From: Candidatus Arcticimaribacter sp.
GTDB taxonomy: Bacteria > Bacteroidota > Bacteroidia > Flavobacteriales > Flavobacteriaceae
Length of the DNA: 32,973 nt
Reading direction: 5' to 3'
Assembly (NCBI GenBank): GCA_011526275.1
Contig: WTJP01000140.1
Coordinates: 1 to 32,973, forward strand
The notes below the pieces were generated by a model. It had not been told where the DNA came from, did not search any database, and was given only the letters and a program-made list of their open reading frames with translations. Made by a program: the position numbers and the translations under genes. Positions within the stretch are counted from its first letter, which is position 1; every line of letters begins with the position of its first letter. This document shows, piece by piece, positions 15,610 to 24,140 of this stretch.

Positions 15610-16775
15610 GCCATAAACTAGAAACCAAGGCCATTCGCACCCAAATGGAGCGCTCGCAATACCTAGAGCATTCCACTCCTTTGCACCTCACTTCAAGCTT
15701 TGTTTTTGAAGATGCAGAGGAAATGCGTGCAGCCTTCGCAGAAGAAAAAGAAAGGAATATTTACAGTCGTTTTACCAATCCCAATACATCAGAATTGGTT
15801 GAAAAGGTAGCCGATATGGAAGGCGCAGAAGACGGCGTAGCCTTTGCCACAGGTATGGGGGCTGTTTTTGGTACGTTCGCTGCTCTACTAGACAGTGGCG
15901 ATCACATTGTCTCGGCGCGCTCAGTATTTGGATCTACCCACACTTTGTTCACTAAGTTTTTACCCAAGTGGAATATTGAAACTTCCTATTTTAAGGTAGA
16001 TGAACCAGAAAAAGCAGAAGCGCTTATTCAGCCCAATACTAAAATTTTATATGCTGAAACACCCACCAATCCGGGGGTTGATGTGTTGGATTTGAGCTAT
16101 TTGGGTGATTTAGCCAAGAAGCACAATTTGATTTTGGTCATAGACAACTGCTTCGCCACTCCCTATCTGCAGCAACCCATTCAGTTTGGCGCAGATTTGG
16201 TTATCCATTCGGCAACTAAATTGATCGACGGTCAAGGCCGTGTTTTAGGCGGGGTTACTGTAGGCCGAAAAGATTTGATTCGAGAAATATATTTATTTGC
16301 GCGAAATACAGGATCATCGCTATCTCCATTCAACGCTTGGGTGCTTTCAAAAAGTATGGAAACACTTCCAGTACGTGTCGATCGCCATTGCCAAACAGCT
16401 TTGACTGTAGCTACTTTCTTGGAAGAACACCCTCAAGTGAATTGGGTAAAGTATCCTTTTTTGAAATCGCATCCGCAATATGAATTAGCGAAAAAGCAGA
16501 TGAGTCAAGGAGGAAGTATTATCGCTTTTGAGGTAAAAGGTGGATTAGAAGCAGGACGCCAATTTTTTGATAACATCAAATTATTATCCCTTTCCTCTAA
16601 CCTTGGCGATTCAAGAACCATAGTAACGCATCCCGCCTCAACGACCCACAGTAAACTTTCGGTTGAAGATCGTTTAGAGGTTGGTATTACCGACGGAATG
16701 GTGCGTCTTTCTATTGGACTTGAGCATCAGGAAGATATAATTAACGATTTAAAGCAAGCTTTAGAAGCAAAATAA
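15606..16775 (+). CDS. metZ: O-acylhomoserine sulfhydrylase (Cys/Met metabolism PLP enzyme)
   Basis: 389 residues of the Cys/Met metabolism PLP family. Uses O-acylhomoserine and sulfide to make homocysteine. YSRFTNPNTSELVEKVADMEG (52-73) contacts the cofactor phosphate of the neighbouring subunit, ATGMGAVF follows, Asp180 in LVIDNCFATP pairs with PLP, and Lys205 in HSATKLIDGQGRVLGG is the Schiff-base lysine. The DGQGRVLGG form after the lysine resembles MetZ more than MetB or MetC, so direct sulfhydrylation is preferred over cystathionine synthesis; a gamma-synthase activity cannot be excluded. metH(N) starts on the base after its stop. Confidence 0.87.
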   Translation: MSHKLETKAIRTQMERSQYLEHSTPLHLTSSFVFEDAEEMRAAFAEEKERNIYSRFTNPNTSELVEKVADMEGAEDGVAFATGMGAVFGTFAALLDSGDHIVSARSVFGSTHTLFTKFLPKWNIETSYFKVDEPEKAEALIQPNTKILYAETPTNPGVDVLDLSYLGDLAKKHNLILVIDNCFATPYLQQPIQFGADLVIHSATKLIDGQGRVLGGVTVGRKDLIREIYLFARNTGSSLSPFNAWVLSKSMETLPVRVDRHCQTALTVATFLEEHPQVNWVKYPFLKSHPQYELAKKQMSQGGSIIAFEVKGGLEAGRQFFDNIKLLSLSSNLGDSRTIVTHPASTTHSKLSVEDRLEVGITDGMVRLSIGLEHQEDIINDLKQALEAK

Positions 16776-17777
16776 ATGACACCCATAGAAACAGCTTTGC
16801 AGGAAAAAATTTTAGTGCTTGATGGTGCCATGGGGACCATGTTACAAGCCTATAAATTTGAGGAGGAGGATTTTCGTGGGGAACGATTTAAGGACCACCC
16901 TTCACCTTTAAAAGGGAACAATGATTTACTATCATTAACACAGCCCGAAGCCATTAAAGCAGTACATCGAGAATATTTTGAAGTAGGTGCCGACATCGTT
17001 GAGACCAATACCTTTTCTTCTACTTCTATAGGAATGGCCGATTATGCCATGGAAGATTTGGTTTATGAACTTAATTTTGCCTCTGCTCAACTGGCAAAAA
17101 CAGTGGCTGATGAGTTTACTCAAGCCAACCCACACAAACCACGTTTTGTAGCGGGTTCTATTGGACCAACTAACCGTACAGCTAGCATGTCGCCCGACGT
17201 GAATGATCCTGGTTATCGAGCCGTTACTTTTGATGAACTCGTGGAGGCCTACAGCGAGCAAGTTCGGGGTTTAGTCGATGGTGGCGCCGATGTCCTTTTG
17301 GTGGAAACCGTTTTTGATACCTTAAATGCAAAAGCCGCCTTGTTTGCGATTGATGTCTTAAAAGAGGAAAACAATTGGGATATCCCAGTCATGATTAGTG
17401 GAACCATAACAGATGCCAGTGGAAGAACTCTCTCCGGTCAAACGGTAGAGGCTTTTGCGGTATCGGTATCGCATATTCCTTTATTGAGCATTGGTTTTAA
17501 TTGCGCTTTAGGAGCCGATCAATTACTCCCTTATTTACGCCGACTATCGAATACAACAGAAACATTGGTTTCTGCTCACCCCAACGCAGGCTTACCCAAT
17601 GCCTTTGGGGCTTATGATCAAACCCCAGAAGAAATGCGGGATTTGATTCAAAAATATTTAGATGAGAATTTGGTCAACATCATTGGTGGATGCTGTGGTT
17701 CAACCCCAGAGCATATCCGTCAAATTGCAGAGGTGGCCATGCAACACAAACCCAGAAAAGTTTCTTTGAACGCCTAA
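16776..17777 (+). CDS. metH: Methionine synthase, homocysteine-binding module (split MetH, N part)
   Basis: 333 residues equal to the first module of cobalamin-dependent MetH. It binds and activates homocysteine through zinc: Cys243 in GFNCALG and Cys306/Cys307 in GGCCGSTP are the ligands. LDGAMGTMLQ at 15-24 and GSIGPTNRTASMSPDV are also typical. The protein stops exactly at the end of this module, and the other three modules are encoded by the next gene, which overlaps by one base (TAATG, 17775-17779). The split therefore looks stable rather than a sequencing error: the end falls at a domain boundary and the downstream ORF has its own coupled ATG. Confidence 0.93.
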   Translation: MTPIETALQEKILVLDGAMGTMLQAYKFEEEDFRGERFKDHPSPLKGNNDLLSLTQPEAIKAVHREYFEVGADIVETNTFSSTSIGMADYAMEDLVYELNFASAQLAKTVADEFTQANPHKPRFVAGSIGPTNRTASMSPDVNDPGYRAVTFDELVEAYSEQVRGLVDGGADVLLVETVFDTLNAKAALFAIDVLKEENNWDIPVMISGTITDASGRTLSGQTVEAFAVSVSHIPLLSIGFNCALGADQLLPYLRRLSNTTETLVSAHPNAGLPNAFGAYDQTPEEMRDLIQKYLDENLVNIIGGCCGSTPEHIRQIAEVAMQHKPRKVSLNA

Positions 17778-20452
17778 TGGAAGCACGCTATTTAAAACTT
17801 TCTGGACTTGAGCCGCTGGTGGTTACCCCAGAGTCGAACTTTGTCAATGTGGGGGAGCGTACCAATGTAACAGGATCGCGTAGATTTTTACGCTTAATTG
17901 AGCAAGGAGATTATACGACAGCTATCGAAATTGCCCGCGACCAAGTAGAAGGAGGCGCGCAAATCCTAGATGTCAATATGGACGAGGGAATGATCGACGG
18001 AGCAAAAGCCATGACCACCTTCCTCAATTTATTGGCGGCAGAACCCGACATTTCCCGTATCCCAATCATGATTGATTCCTCGAAATGGGAAATCATTGAG
18101 GCAGGCCTTAAAGTAGTGCAGGGGAAATGCGTTGTCAACTCCATTAGTTTAAAAGAAGGAGAAGCCAATTTTATTCAGCAGGCGAAAACCATTCGTCGCT
18201 ATGGCGCAGCGGTTATTGTGATGGCCTTTGACGAAGCAGGACAAGCCGATACCCTAGACCGCCGGATTGAGATTTGTAAACGTTCCTATGATATCTTAGT
18301 GGAGAAAGTAAATTTCCCTTCAGAAGACATCATCTTTGATCCTAATGTTTTTCCCGTAGCAACCGGAATGGAAGAGCATAAGCTCAATGCCTTGGACTTT
18401 TTTAAATCGGCCAAGTGGATAAGAGAAAACCTCCCAAATGCTCATGTGAGTGGCGGGGTGAGTAATGTTTCTTTTTCTTTTCGTGGGAACAATCGTGTGC
18501 GTGAGGCCATGCATTCCGCATTCCTCTACCACGGCATTCAGCACGGGATGAATATGGGGATTGTAAATCCTACCATGTTAGAGATTTACGATGAAATCCC
18601 GAAAGACTTGTTGGAATATGTAGAGGATGTTTTGCTTAATCGTAGAGACGACGCTACCGAGCGTTTACTCGATTTTGCCGAGACCTTAATCAACGACCAG
18701 AAGGACAAGAAAGTTGAGGTTAAAGCATGGAGAAACGATGCTCTTCAAGATCGCATTACCCACTCTTTGGTAAAAGGAATCGACGAATTCATTGAAGAAG
18801 ACGTAGAAGAAGCAAGACAAAGCGTACATCGCCCGATTGAAGTGATCGAAGGCCACCTAATGAACGGGATGAACGTGGTGGGTGACTTGTTCGGTTCAGG
18901 GAAAATGTTCTTGCCCCAGGTGGTAAAATCTGCTCGAGTAATGAAAAAAGCAGTGGCCTATCTTTTACCCTATATCGAAGCAGAAAAAGACGGAAAGCAA
19001 GAAGCTGCTGGAAAAATTTTGATGGCAACGGTAAAAGGCGATGTGCACGATATTGGAAAGAATATTGTGGGCGTTGTGCTGGCTTGCAACAATTATGAAA
19101 TCATCGATTTGGGTGTTATGGTTCCCCCAGAAAAAATCATTGAAACCGCTGTTAAAGAACAGGTAGATATCATTGGTTTGTCGGGACTTATTACCCCTTC
19201 TTTGGATGAGATGATTTATATCGCACAAGAATTAAAGCGTCAAGATTTAGACATTCCGCTCTTGATTGGTGGGGCGACGACTTCCAAAGCCCACACAGCA
19301 GTAAAAATTGCTCCTGAATTGGATTCTTCCGTTGTTCATGTGAACGATGCCTCTCGTGCGGTTACAGTAGCGGGAAGTTTACTCAACAGCGAAAGTTCTG
19401 CTGACTATAAAAACAGTATAAAAGAAGAATACACTGCTTTTCGCGCCAAGTTCTTGGACCGACAAGAGACCAAAGAACACATTGACCTTGCAACTGCAAG
19501 AAAGCGAAAACTACAGTTGGATTGGGAAAATTTCACTCCTTTTACACCCAAGCAAACAGGAGTTCAAATCATCGAGAATCAAGATTTAGATGCCTTGGTT
19601 CCCTACATCGATTGGAGTCCTTTCTTCCGTTCTTGGGATTTACACGGGCGTTATCCCGATATTCTCAATGACGCTATAGTGGGAGAACAAGCGACCGATT
19701 TATTTGCCGATGCCCAGGTTATTTTGACCGAAATTTTGGACAAAAAGCTCCTTACAGCAAAAGCTGTTTTTGGTTTATTCCCTGCCAATGCGGTTGCCGA
19801 CGACGATATTGAAGTGTACACCAATGACCAACGCGAGGAAGTGGCGGTCAAGTTCTTGACCTTACGCCAGCAACTCAAAAAACGCGAAGGAAAATCCAAT
19901 GTAGCTTTGGCCGATTTTATCGCACCAAAAGCCAGTGGAAAACCCGATCACATAGGCGCCTTCTGCGTCACAGCTGGTTTTGGAACGGCAGAATTGGCAA
20001 AACAATATGAAGAAGCAAACGACGACTACAACGCCATTATGGTGAAAGCATTGGCCGACCGTTTGGCCGAAGCCTATGCGGAGTATCTGCACGAACAGGT
20101 GAGACGTCAGCACTGGGGTTATGCCGCAGAAGAGCAGCTCGATAACGAAGCCCTCATCAAGGAATCTTACAAAGGCATTCGCCCAGCACCGGGCTATCCT
20201 GCCTGCCCCGATCATTTGGAAAAAAACACCATTTGGGAACTGCTCAAAGTAGAAGAAAATATAGGCGTAAGTCTAACCGAAAGTTTGGCCATGTGGCCGG
20301 CTGCTTCGGTTTCGGGCTACTATTTTGCCCACCCGGAAGCACATTATTTTGGCGTGGGAAAAATTACCCAAGACCAAGTGAAGAGTTTTGCAGAAAGAAA
20401 GAATATTGCTGTGGAAGAAGCAGAGAAATGGCTTCGCCCAAACCTTAAATAA
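17777..20452 (+). CDS. metH: Methionine synthase, folate/cobalamin/activation modules (split MetH, C part)
   Basis: 891 residues from ATG 17777. Transfers the methyl group of methyl-tetrahydrofolate through cobalamin to homocysteine held by the companion protein. Modules in order: pterin-binding domain starting FVNVGERTNVTGSRRF, with EGGAQILDVNMDEG; helical cap; B12-binding domain with D-x-H-x-x-G at 422-427 (His424 as lower cobalt ligand) and IDLGVMVPPE; C-terminal SAM-dependent reactivation domain with Arg802 in RPAPGYPACPDH. The frame is open upstream to 17690, but that part overlaps the previous gene and shows no homology, so the coupled TAATG start is chosen. metF follows 7 nt later. Confidence 0.95.
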   Translation: MEARYLKLSGLEPLVVTPESNFVNVGERTNVTGSRRFLRLIEQGDYTTAIEIARDQVEGGAQILDVNMDEGMIDGAKAMTTFLNLLAAEPDISRIPIMIDSSKWEIIEAGLKVVQGKCVVNSISLKEGEANFIQQAKTIRRYGAAVIVMAFDEAGQADTLDRRIEICKRSYDILVEKVNFPSEDIIFDPNVFPVATGMEEHKLNALDFFKSAKWIRENLPNAHVSGGVSNVSFSFRGNNRVREAMHSAFLYHGIQHGMNMGIVNPTMLEIYDEIPKDLLEYVEDVLLNRRDDATERLLDFAETLINDQKDKKVEVKAWRNDALQDRITHSLVKGIDEFIEEDVEEARQSVHRPIEVIEGHLMNGMNVVGDLFGSGKMFLPQVVKSARVMKKAVAYLLPYIEAEKDGKQEAAGKILMATVKGDVHDIGKNIVGVVLACNNYEIIDLGVMVPPEKIIETAVKEQVDIIGLSGLITPSLDEMIYIAQELKRQDLDIPLLIGGATTSKAHTAVKIAPELDSSVVHVNDASRAVTVAGSLLNSESSADYKNSIKEEYTAFRAKFLDRQETKEHIDLATARKRKLQLDWENFTPFTPKQTGVQIIENQDLDALVPYIDWSPFFRSWDLHGRYPDILNDAIVGEQATDLFADAQVILTEILDKKLLTAKAVFGLFPANAVADDDIEVYTNDQREEVAVKFLTLRQQLKKREGKSNVALADFIAPKASGKPDHIGAFCVTAGFGTAELAKQYEEANDDYNAIMVKALADRLAEAYAEYLHEQVRRQHWGYAAEEQLDNEALIKESYKGIRPAPGYPACPDHLEKNTIWELLKVEENIGVSLTESLAMWPAASVSGYYFAHPEAHYFGVGKITQDQVKSFAERKNIAVEEAEKWLRPNLK

Positions 20453-20459
20453 GTAGAAA

Positions 20460-21416
20460 GTGAAAGTAACAGAACACATCGCTAAAGCGAAAAACGCGAC
20501 CCAGTTTACCTTTGAAATTCTCCCTCCATTAAAAGGGCAGAACATTCAATCCATCTACGATGCCATTGATCCCCTCATGGAATTCAACCCTCCGTTTATC
20601 GATGTCACCTATCATAGAGAGGAGTATGTGTATAAAGAATTAGACAACGGACTTTTAGAAAAGCACGTCATTCGCAAGCGTCCGGGAACGGTGGGTATTT
20701 GTGCAGCATTGCAACACAAGTACAATGTTGATGCGATTCCGCATATTTTGTGTGGAGGCTTTACCAAAGAGGACACAGAGAACTTTTTGATCGATCTCGA
20801 TTTCTTGGGGATCGACAATGTGGTTGCCTTGCGGGGGGATGCCGTAAAAAGTGAGGTTTATTTTAAACCCAACAAAGACGGTCATGCCTATGCCAACGAA
20901 TTGGTTGGGCAAATCACCGACTTAAATCAAGGGAAATACCTAGATGAAGAAATTGGGAATACCGCCAACACCGACTTTTGTATAGGAGTTTCCGGTTATC
21001 CTGAAAAACACATGGAAGCGCCCAGTTTAGAAAGCGACCTTCACTTTTTAAAGAAGAAAATTGAAGCGGGTGCCGATTATATTGTGACCCAGATGTTTTT
21101 CGATAACCAAAAGTTTTTCGCCTTTCAAGAAAAATGCAAGGAAGCAGGGATTAACGTACCTATTATTCCGGGCTTAAAACCCTTGGCAACTAAAAAGCAA
21201 TTGAATGCTTTGCCGCATCGTTTCCATGTAGATTTACCCGATGATCTCATCCGCGCGGTTATCGATTGCAAAGACAATCAAGCAGTGCGACAGGTAGGAA
21301 TTGAATGGTGTATTCAGCAGAGTAAAGAACTCAAAGAAGCGGGTGTTCCCTTCTTGCACTATTATTCTATGGGGAAATCAGACAACATTAAAGCGATAGC
21401 AGAAGCGGTTTTTTAG
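20460..21416 (+). CDS. metF: Methylenetetrahydrofolate reductase
   Basis: 318 residues, GTG start at 20460. FAD enzyme that makes the methyl-tetrahydrofolate used by MetH. TFEILPPLKG holds the catalytic Glu19 (FEFFPP in E. coli); IDVTYH, VALRGD (Asp near the flavin), IGVSGYPEKH and DYIVTQMFFDN are all typical. It closes the operon, so methyl-donor supply and methyl transfer are co-expressed. Its TAG stop overlaps the stop of convergent gldA by 4 nt, and no intrinsic terminator is visible at the end of this 8.5-kb operon. Confidence 0.95.
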   Translation: MKVTEHIAKAKNATQFTFEILPPLKGQNIQSIYDAIDPLMEFNPPFIDVTYHREEYVYKELDNGLLEKHVIRKRPGTVGICAALQHKYNVDAIPHILCGGFTKEDTENFLIDLDFLGIDNVVALRGDAVKSEVYFKPNKDGHAYANELVGQITDLNQGKYLDEEIGNTANTDFCIGVSGYPEKHMEAPSLESDLHFLKKKIEAGADYIVTQMFFDNQKFFAFQEKCKEAGINVPIIPGLKPLATKKQLNALPHRFHVDLPDDLIRAVIDCKDNQAVRQVGIEWCIQQSKELKEAGVPFLHYYSMGKSDNIKAIAEAVF

Positions 21417-22303
21417 GAAGTCAACTGCTTAAACAGCTCGGCTAAATTCTCGTTCTTTTGTTGTAGGGAGAGGATTTTAAGTTGATTGTCGTGAGCAAAG
21501 TCAAACACCTTTGGGCGAATGTCTTCTTGTTTGGAACAAGTCAATTCATATTGGAAGTCAAAGGTATTGACCACCTTTTCTACGCCTTCAATTTTACTTA
21601 AAGCTTCGGTTTCCACACGATAGTCAAATTCAACTTGAACGATTTGTTGTTGCCCCTTGCGTAAACTTTCCAAGGCTTCATCGGCGACAACTTCCCCTTT
21701 TCGAATAATGATTACGCGATCGCAAACACTCTCTACTTCCGAGAGAATATGGGTAGAGAGCAAGACAATTTTCTCCTCCCCAAGTTGACGAATCAATTTC
21801 CGAATATCGATGAGTTGGTTGGGGTCGAGCCCTGTAGTGGGTTCGTCCAAAATGAGAATTTCCGGATCGTGTAGTAGCGCAGCGGCTAGTCCCACCCGTT
21901 GTTGGTAACCTTTAGACAGGCTACTTATTTTTCTGTTTTTCACCTCAATCAGTCCTACTTTTTCAAGTATACTGTCAAAAGGGGCGTCTTTGATGCGGTA
22001 AATCGAAGCGACAAAGGCCAGGTACTCCAGCACAAAAAGATCAGGATAGAGCGGGTTATTTTCGGGTAAATAACCCGTGACCTGCTGTATAGCTTTGGTC
22101 TTTTCCCGCAGTTCTTGTTCTCCATAACGAATATTTCCTTCCCAGTTTTTGATGTAGCCTGTAAGGATTTTCATCAAGGTCGATTTCCCAGCACCGTTTG
22201 GGCCTAGCAAGCCGACCACTTCCCCTCGGTGAAGCCTAAAGGAAACGCCGTTAAGGGCCTTTAGTTCGTTGTAGGATTTTGAAATATCGTGTAGTTCAAG
22301 CAC
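21413..22303 (-). CDS. gldA: ABC transporter ATP-binding protein, GldA-type
   Basis: 296 residues, GTG start at 22303. Walker A GPNGAGKST (34-42), Q-loop region YLPENNPLYPDL, signature LSKGY (129-133), Walker B LILDEP (150-155), H-loop STHILSEVE. The GYLPENNPLYPDLFVLEYL and LSKGYQQRVGLA...LDPNQL blocks closely resemble Flavobacterium GldA, the ATPase of the GldAFG exporter needed for gliding. Its membrane partners GldF and GldG are not in the window, so a non-gliding export role remains possible. The C-terminal 80 residues form a small extra domain common in this subfamily. Last gene of the minus-strand group starting at 25723. Confidence 0.85.
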   Translation of the reverse strand: MLELHDISKSYNELKALNGVSFRLHRGEVVGLLGPNGAGKSTLMKILTGYIKNWEGNIRYGEQELREKTKAIQQVTGYLPENNPLYPDLFVLEYLAFVASIYRIKDAPFDSILEKVGLIEVKNRKISSLSKGYQQRVGLAAALLHDPEILILDEPTTGLDPNQLIDIRKLIRQLGEEKIVLLSTHILSEVESVCDRVIIIRKGEVVADEALESLRKGQQQIVQVEFDYRVETEALSKIEGVEKVVNTFDFQYELTCSKQEDIRPKVFDFAHDNQLKILSLQQKNENLAELFKQLTS

Positions 22304-22330
22304 TTTTTTCTTTTGGTTAAAGATAAAACT

Positions 22331-23047
22331 TTAGAGTCGTTTGTACACCCCTTTTGGCAAAAGGGAAAGTAATCGACCAATGATTACCCAGCGTTTGCTG
22401 ATGTAGGCAACGGCTTTTTTCTTTTTGATGGCGCGATAAATTTGTTTTGCGGCTTTTTCTTTTGAAGCAACCCAAAACAGACCGTCGCCTTGTGCCATAG
22501 CAGTATCGACAAAGCCCGGTCGAATATCGGTGATGTGAATATTGCGGTTTTCAGCAAACATTTTTTGGTGTAGCCCTTCCAAATAATTCGTTTGGTAGGC
22601 CTTGGAGGCATTATAGGCAGGGGCAAGTTTGCTGCCGCGATGTTGGGCAACCGAAGAAATATTGACCACATGACCATGGCCTTGCTTTTGAAAAAAAGGA
22701 ATGATCCAGCTCATGATTTTGGTGAAGGCAACTACGTTGAGTTGATTGGTGCGATTTTCTAAATCATAGCCTAGTTTTTCGTTGAGGTAGCCCACCCCAG
22801 CCGAAAAAATAAAGAGATCCAATCCGCCCAAATTTTTAATAAGTTGGTCTAAATCTGCCGTGGCAGTAGCTTGGGTAACATCGGAAGGTAAAATATGAAT
22901 TGCCTCTGGCTTGACCTTTTGAATTTCTTCCAATTCCTTTTTTCTCCGTCCGGTGATTCCAACCGAATAATCCTGCTTGACTAGCCCGATGGCTAGGGCT
23001 TTTCCAATCCCTGAACTTGCGCCAACAATGATGGCTTTTTTAGACAT
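22331..23047 (-). CDS. Short-chain dehydrogenase/reductase
   Basis: 238 residues of the classical SDR family, NAD(P)-dependent. GASSGIG (9-15) is the cofactor glycine motif, ITGRR at 31-35 (basic residues after strand 2) favours NADPH, SAGVG follows, Ser131/132 in NISSVA, and Tyr145/Lys149 in YNASK form the catalytic set. The C-terminal segment RAIKKKKAVAYISKRWVIIGRLLSLLP is basic then hydrophobic, as in membrane-associated lipid-modifying SDRs. It begins 1 nt after the stop of the hydroxylase gene, so a joint role in lipid or sterol-like oxidation is plausible but unproven. Confidence 0.88.
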   Translation of the reverse strand: MSKKAIIVGASSGIGKALAIGLVKQDYSVGITGRRKKELEEIQKVKPEAIHILPSDVTQATATADLDQLIKNLGGLDLFIFSAGVGYLNEKLGYDLENRTNQLNVVAFTKIMSWIIPFFQKQGHGHVVNISSVAQHRGSKLAPAYNASKAYQTNYLEGLHQKMFAENRNIHITDIRPGFVDTAMAQGDGLFWVASKEKAAKQIYRAIKKKKAVAYISKRWVIIGRLLSLLPKGVYKRL

Positions 23048-23048
23048 C

Positions 23049-24140
23049 TTATAAACTTAAATGGGTGTCGTCGCAAAAAGGACCTTTTTTGGTGGCCTTG
23101 CAATTACAAAGGCGCACGGGACCAGTGCGTTTAGCGGTAAACTTGAGGGGTTTAATTTTTGTTCCATGGTGTGATCCATCGCAAAAAGGCTGCGTTTGAC
23201 TGCGCCCACAGGCACACCACAAGTATTCTTTTCCTTTGGTTAATTCTACATTTAAGGCCTCTTTTGTGGCAGTGTCTTCGTGTTTAAAATCTCTGTGCCA
23301 CTCACTTCTTTTGTCCTTCGAGCTAACAAAAGGGTAGAAGTAAGCCGCTGTCCAATCGTCTTCGGTTTTGCGGTGTAAGCCATAGGCCTCTGGATAGCTG
23401 GTTTGAAAGGTAGCGGTGCCAAAAAGTTGGTCCCATAAGCTAAACATATTGCCAAAATTCCCATTGGGATCACTTGCCTTGTCGAGCATGGAAGTCCCGT
23501 GGTGCGAATGGTGAAAAGAAGGCGTTATGATGATGCGTTCCACCACTTTGATAATGGGCTTAAGCGCAGCGTATTTGTAAAAAGGTTTATCCCATTTTAG
23601 GGTACTGTGCGAGCTAATAATGATCAATTGTTTAATGACTAAGCCCAAAGCAACGGCTTTAGCTCCGCCGGCATAAACCACAAATCCAACCCACCAAATA
23701 TTGGGCATCATCATGTAGTAGAGCATTGCATTGCGGTAGGAAACAAAGTAACCCATTTCTTCTGCTTGGTGGTGACTGCGGTGCAGTTTCCATAAAAATG
23801 GATACTCATGAGCAGAGCGGTGGTACCAATATTGAAGTACATCGTCGAGGAGAATATACCCGAAGAATAGAGGTACAAAGGAGAGAGACTTTAAAAGTTG
23901 TGTTCCTTCGGGATAGAGGGAACTACCCATAAAATAGACCGTTGCGACAATTGCTGGTTTAATCCCGGTGGAGAGGAAAAGAAAGCTAAAAACCTCTTGA
24001 ATCCAGTCGCCTTTCGAGCGTTTTGAATTGGCTAAAAAACCCGAAATGGATTCCATTAAACCAAAACCAATGAGGATGCCTAGAACGAGATAAACGTCAA
24101 AATTTTCGATTGCGAGTAGAGAGGAGAGGAGTTGCTTCAT
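23049..24140 (-). CDS. Fatty acid hydroxylase/sterol desaturase fused to tandem CDGSH iron-sulfur domain
   Basis: 363 residues in two parts. Residues 1 to about 280 form a membrane diiron hydroxylase of the fatty acid hydroxylase superfamily: HRSAH (107-111), HRSHH (120-124), SSHST near 178 and FHHSHHG (209-215) supply the His clusters, with hydrophobic helices between. Residues about 305-363 hold two CDGSH-type motifs, each C-x-C-x8-C-x3-H: Cys309/311/320/His324 (CDGSH) and Cys345/347/356/His360 (CDDTH), each expected to bind a [2Fe-2S] cluster. The natural reading is a built-in redox partner for the diiron site. The start overlaps the amidase stop by one base (TAATG). Confidence 0.9.
   Translation of the reverse strand: MKQLLSSLLAIENFDVYLVLGILIGFGLMESISGFLANSKRSKGDWIQEVFSFLFLSTGIKPAIVATVYFMGSSLYPEGTQLLKSLSFVPLFFGYILLDDVLQYWYHRSAHEYPFLWKLHRSHHQAEEMGYFVSYRNAMLYYMMMPNIWWVGFVVYAGGAKAVALGLVIKQLIIISSHSTLKWDKPFYKYAALKPIIKVVERIIITPSFHHSHHGTSMLDKASDPNGNFGNMFSLWDQLFGTATFQTSYPEAYGLHRKTEDDWTAAYFYPFVSSKDKRSEWHRDFKHEDTATKEALNVELTKGKEYLWCACGRSQTQPFCDGSHHGTKIKPLKFTAKRTGPVRLCNCKATKKGPFCDDTHLSL

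Noticed and set aside
17690..17776. Upstream extension of the metH C-part frame
   Set aside because: Overlaps the end of the metH N-part gene, gives non-homologous residues, and the TAATG coupled start fits better.
19862..20215. 117-codon minus-strand frame inside metH
   Set aside because: Shadow of the reactivation-domain coding sequence; no promoter or recognisable motif.
22384..22677. 97-codon minus-strand frame inside the SDR gene
   Set aside because: Alternate frame of the same strand as the SDR, whose own frame has the full motif set.
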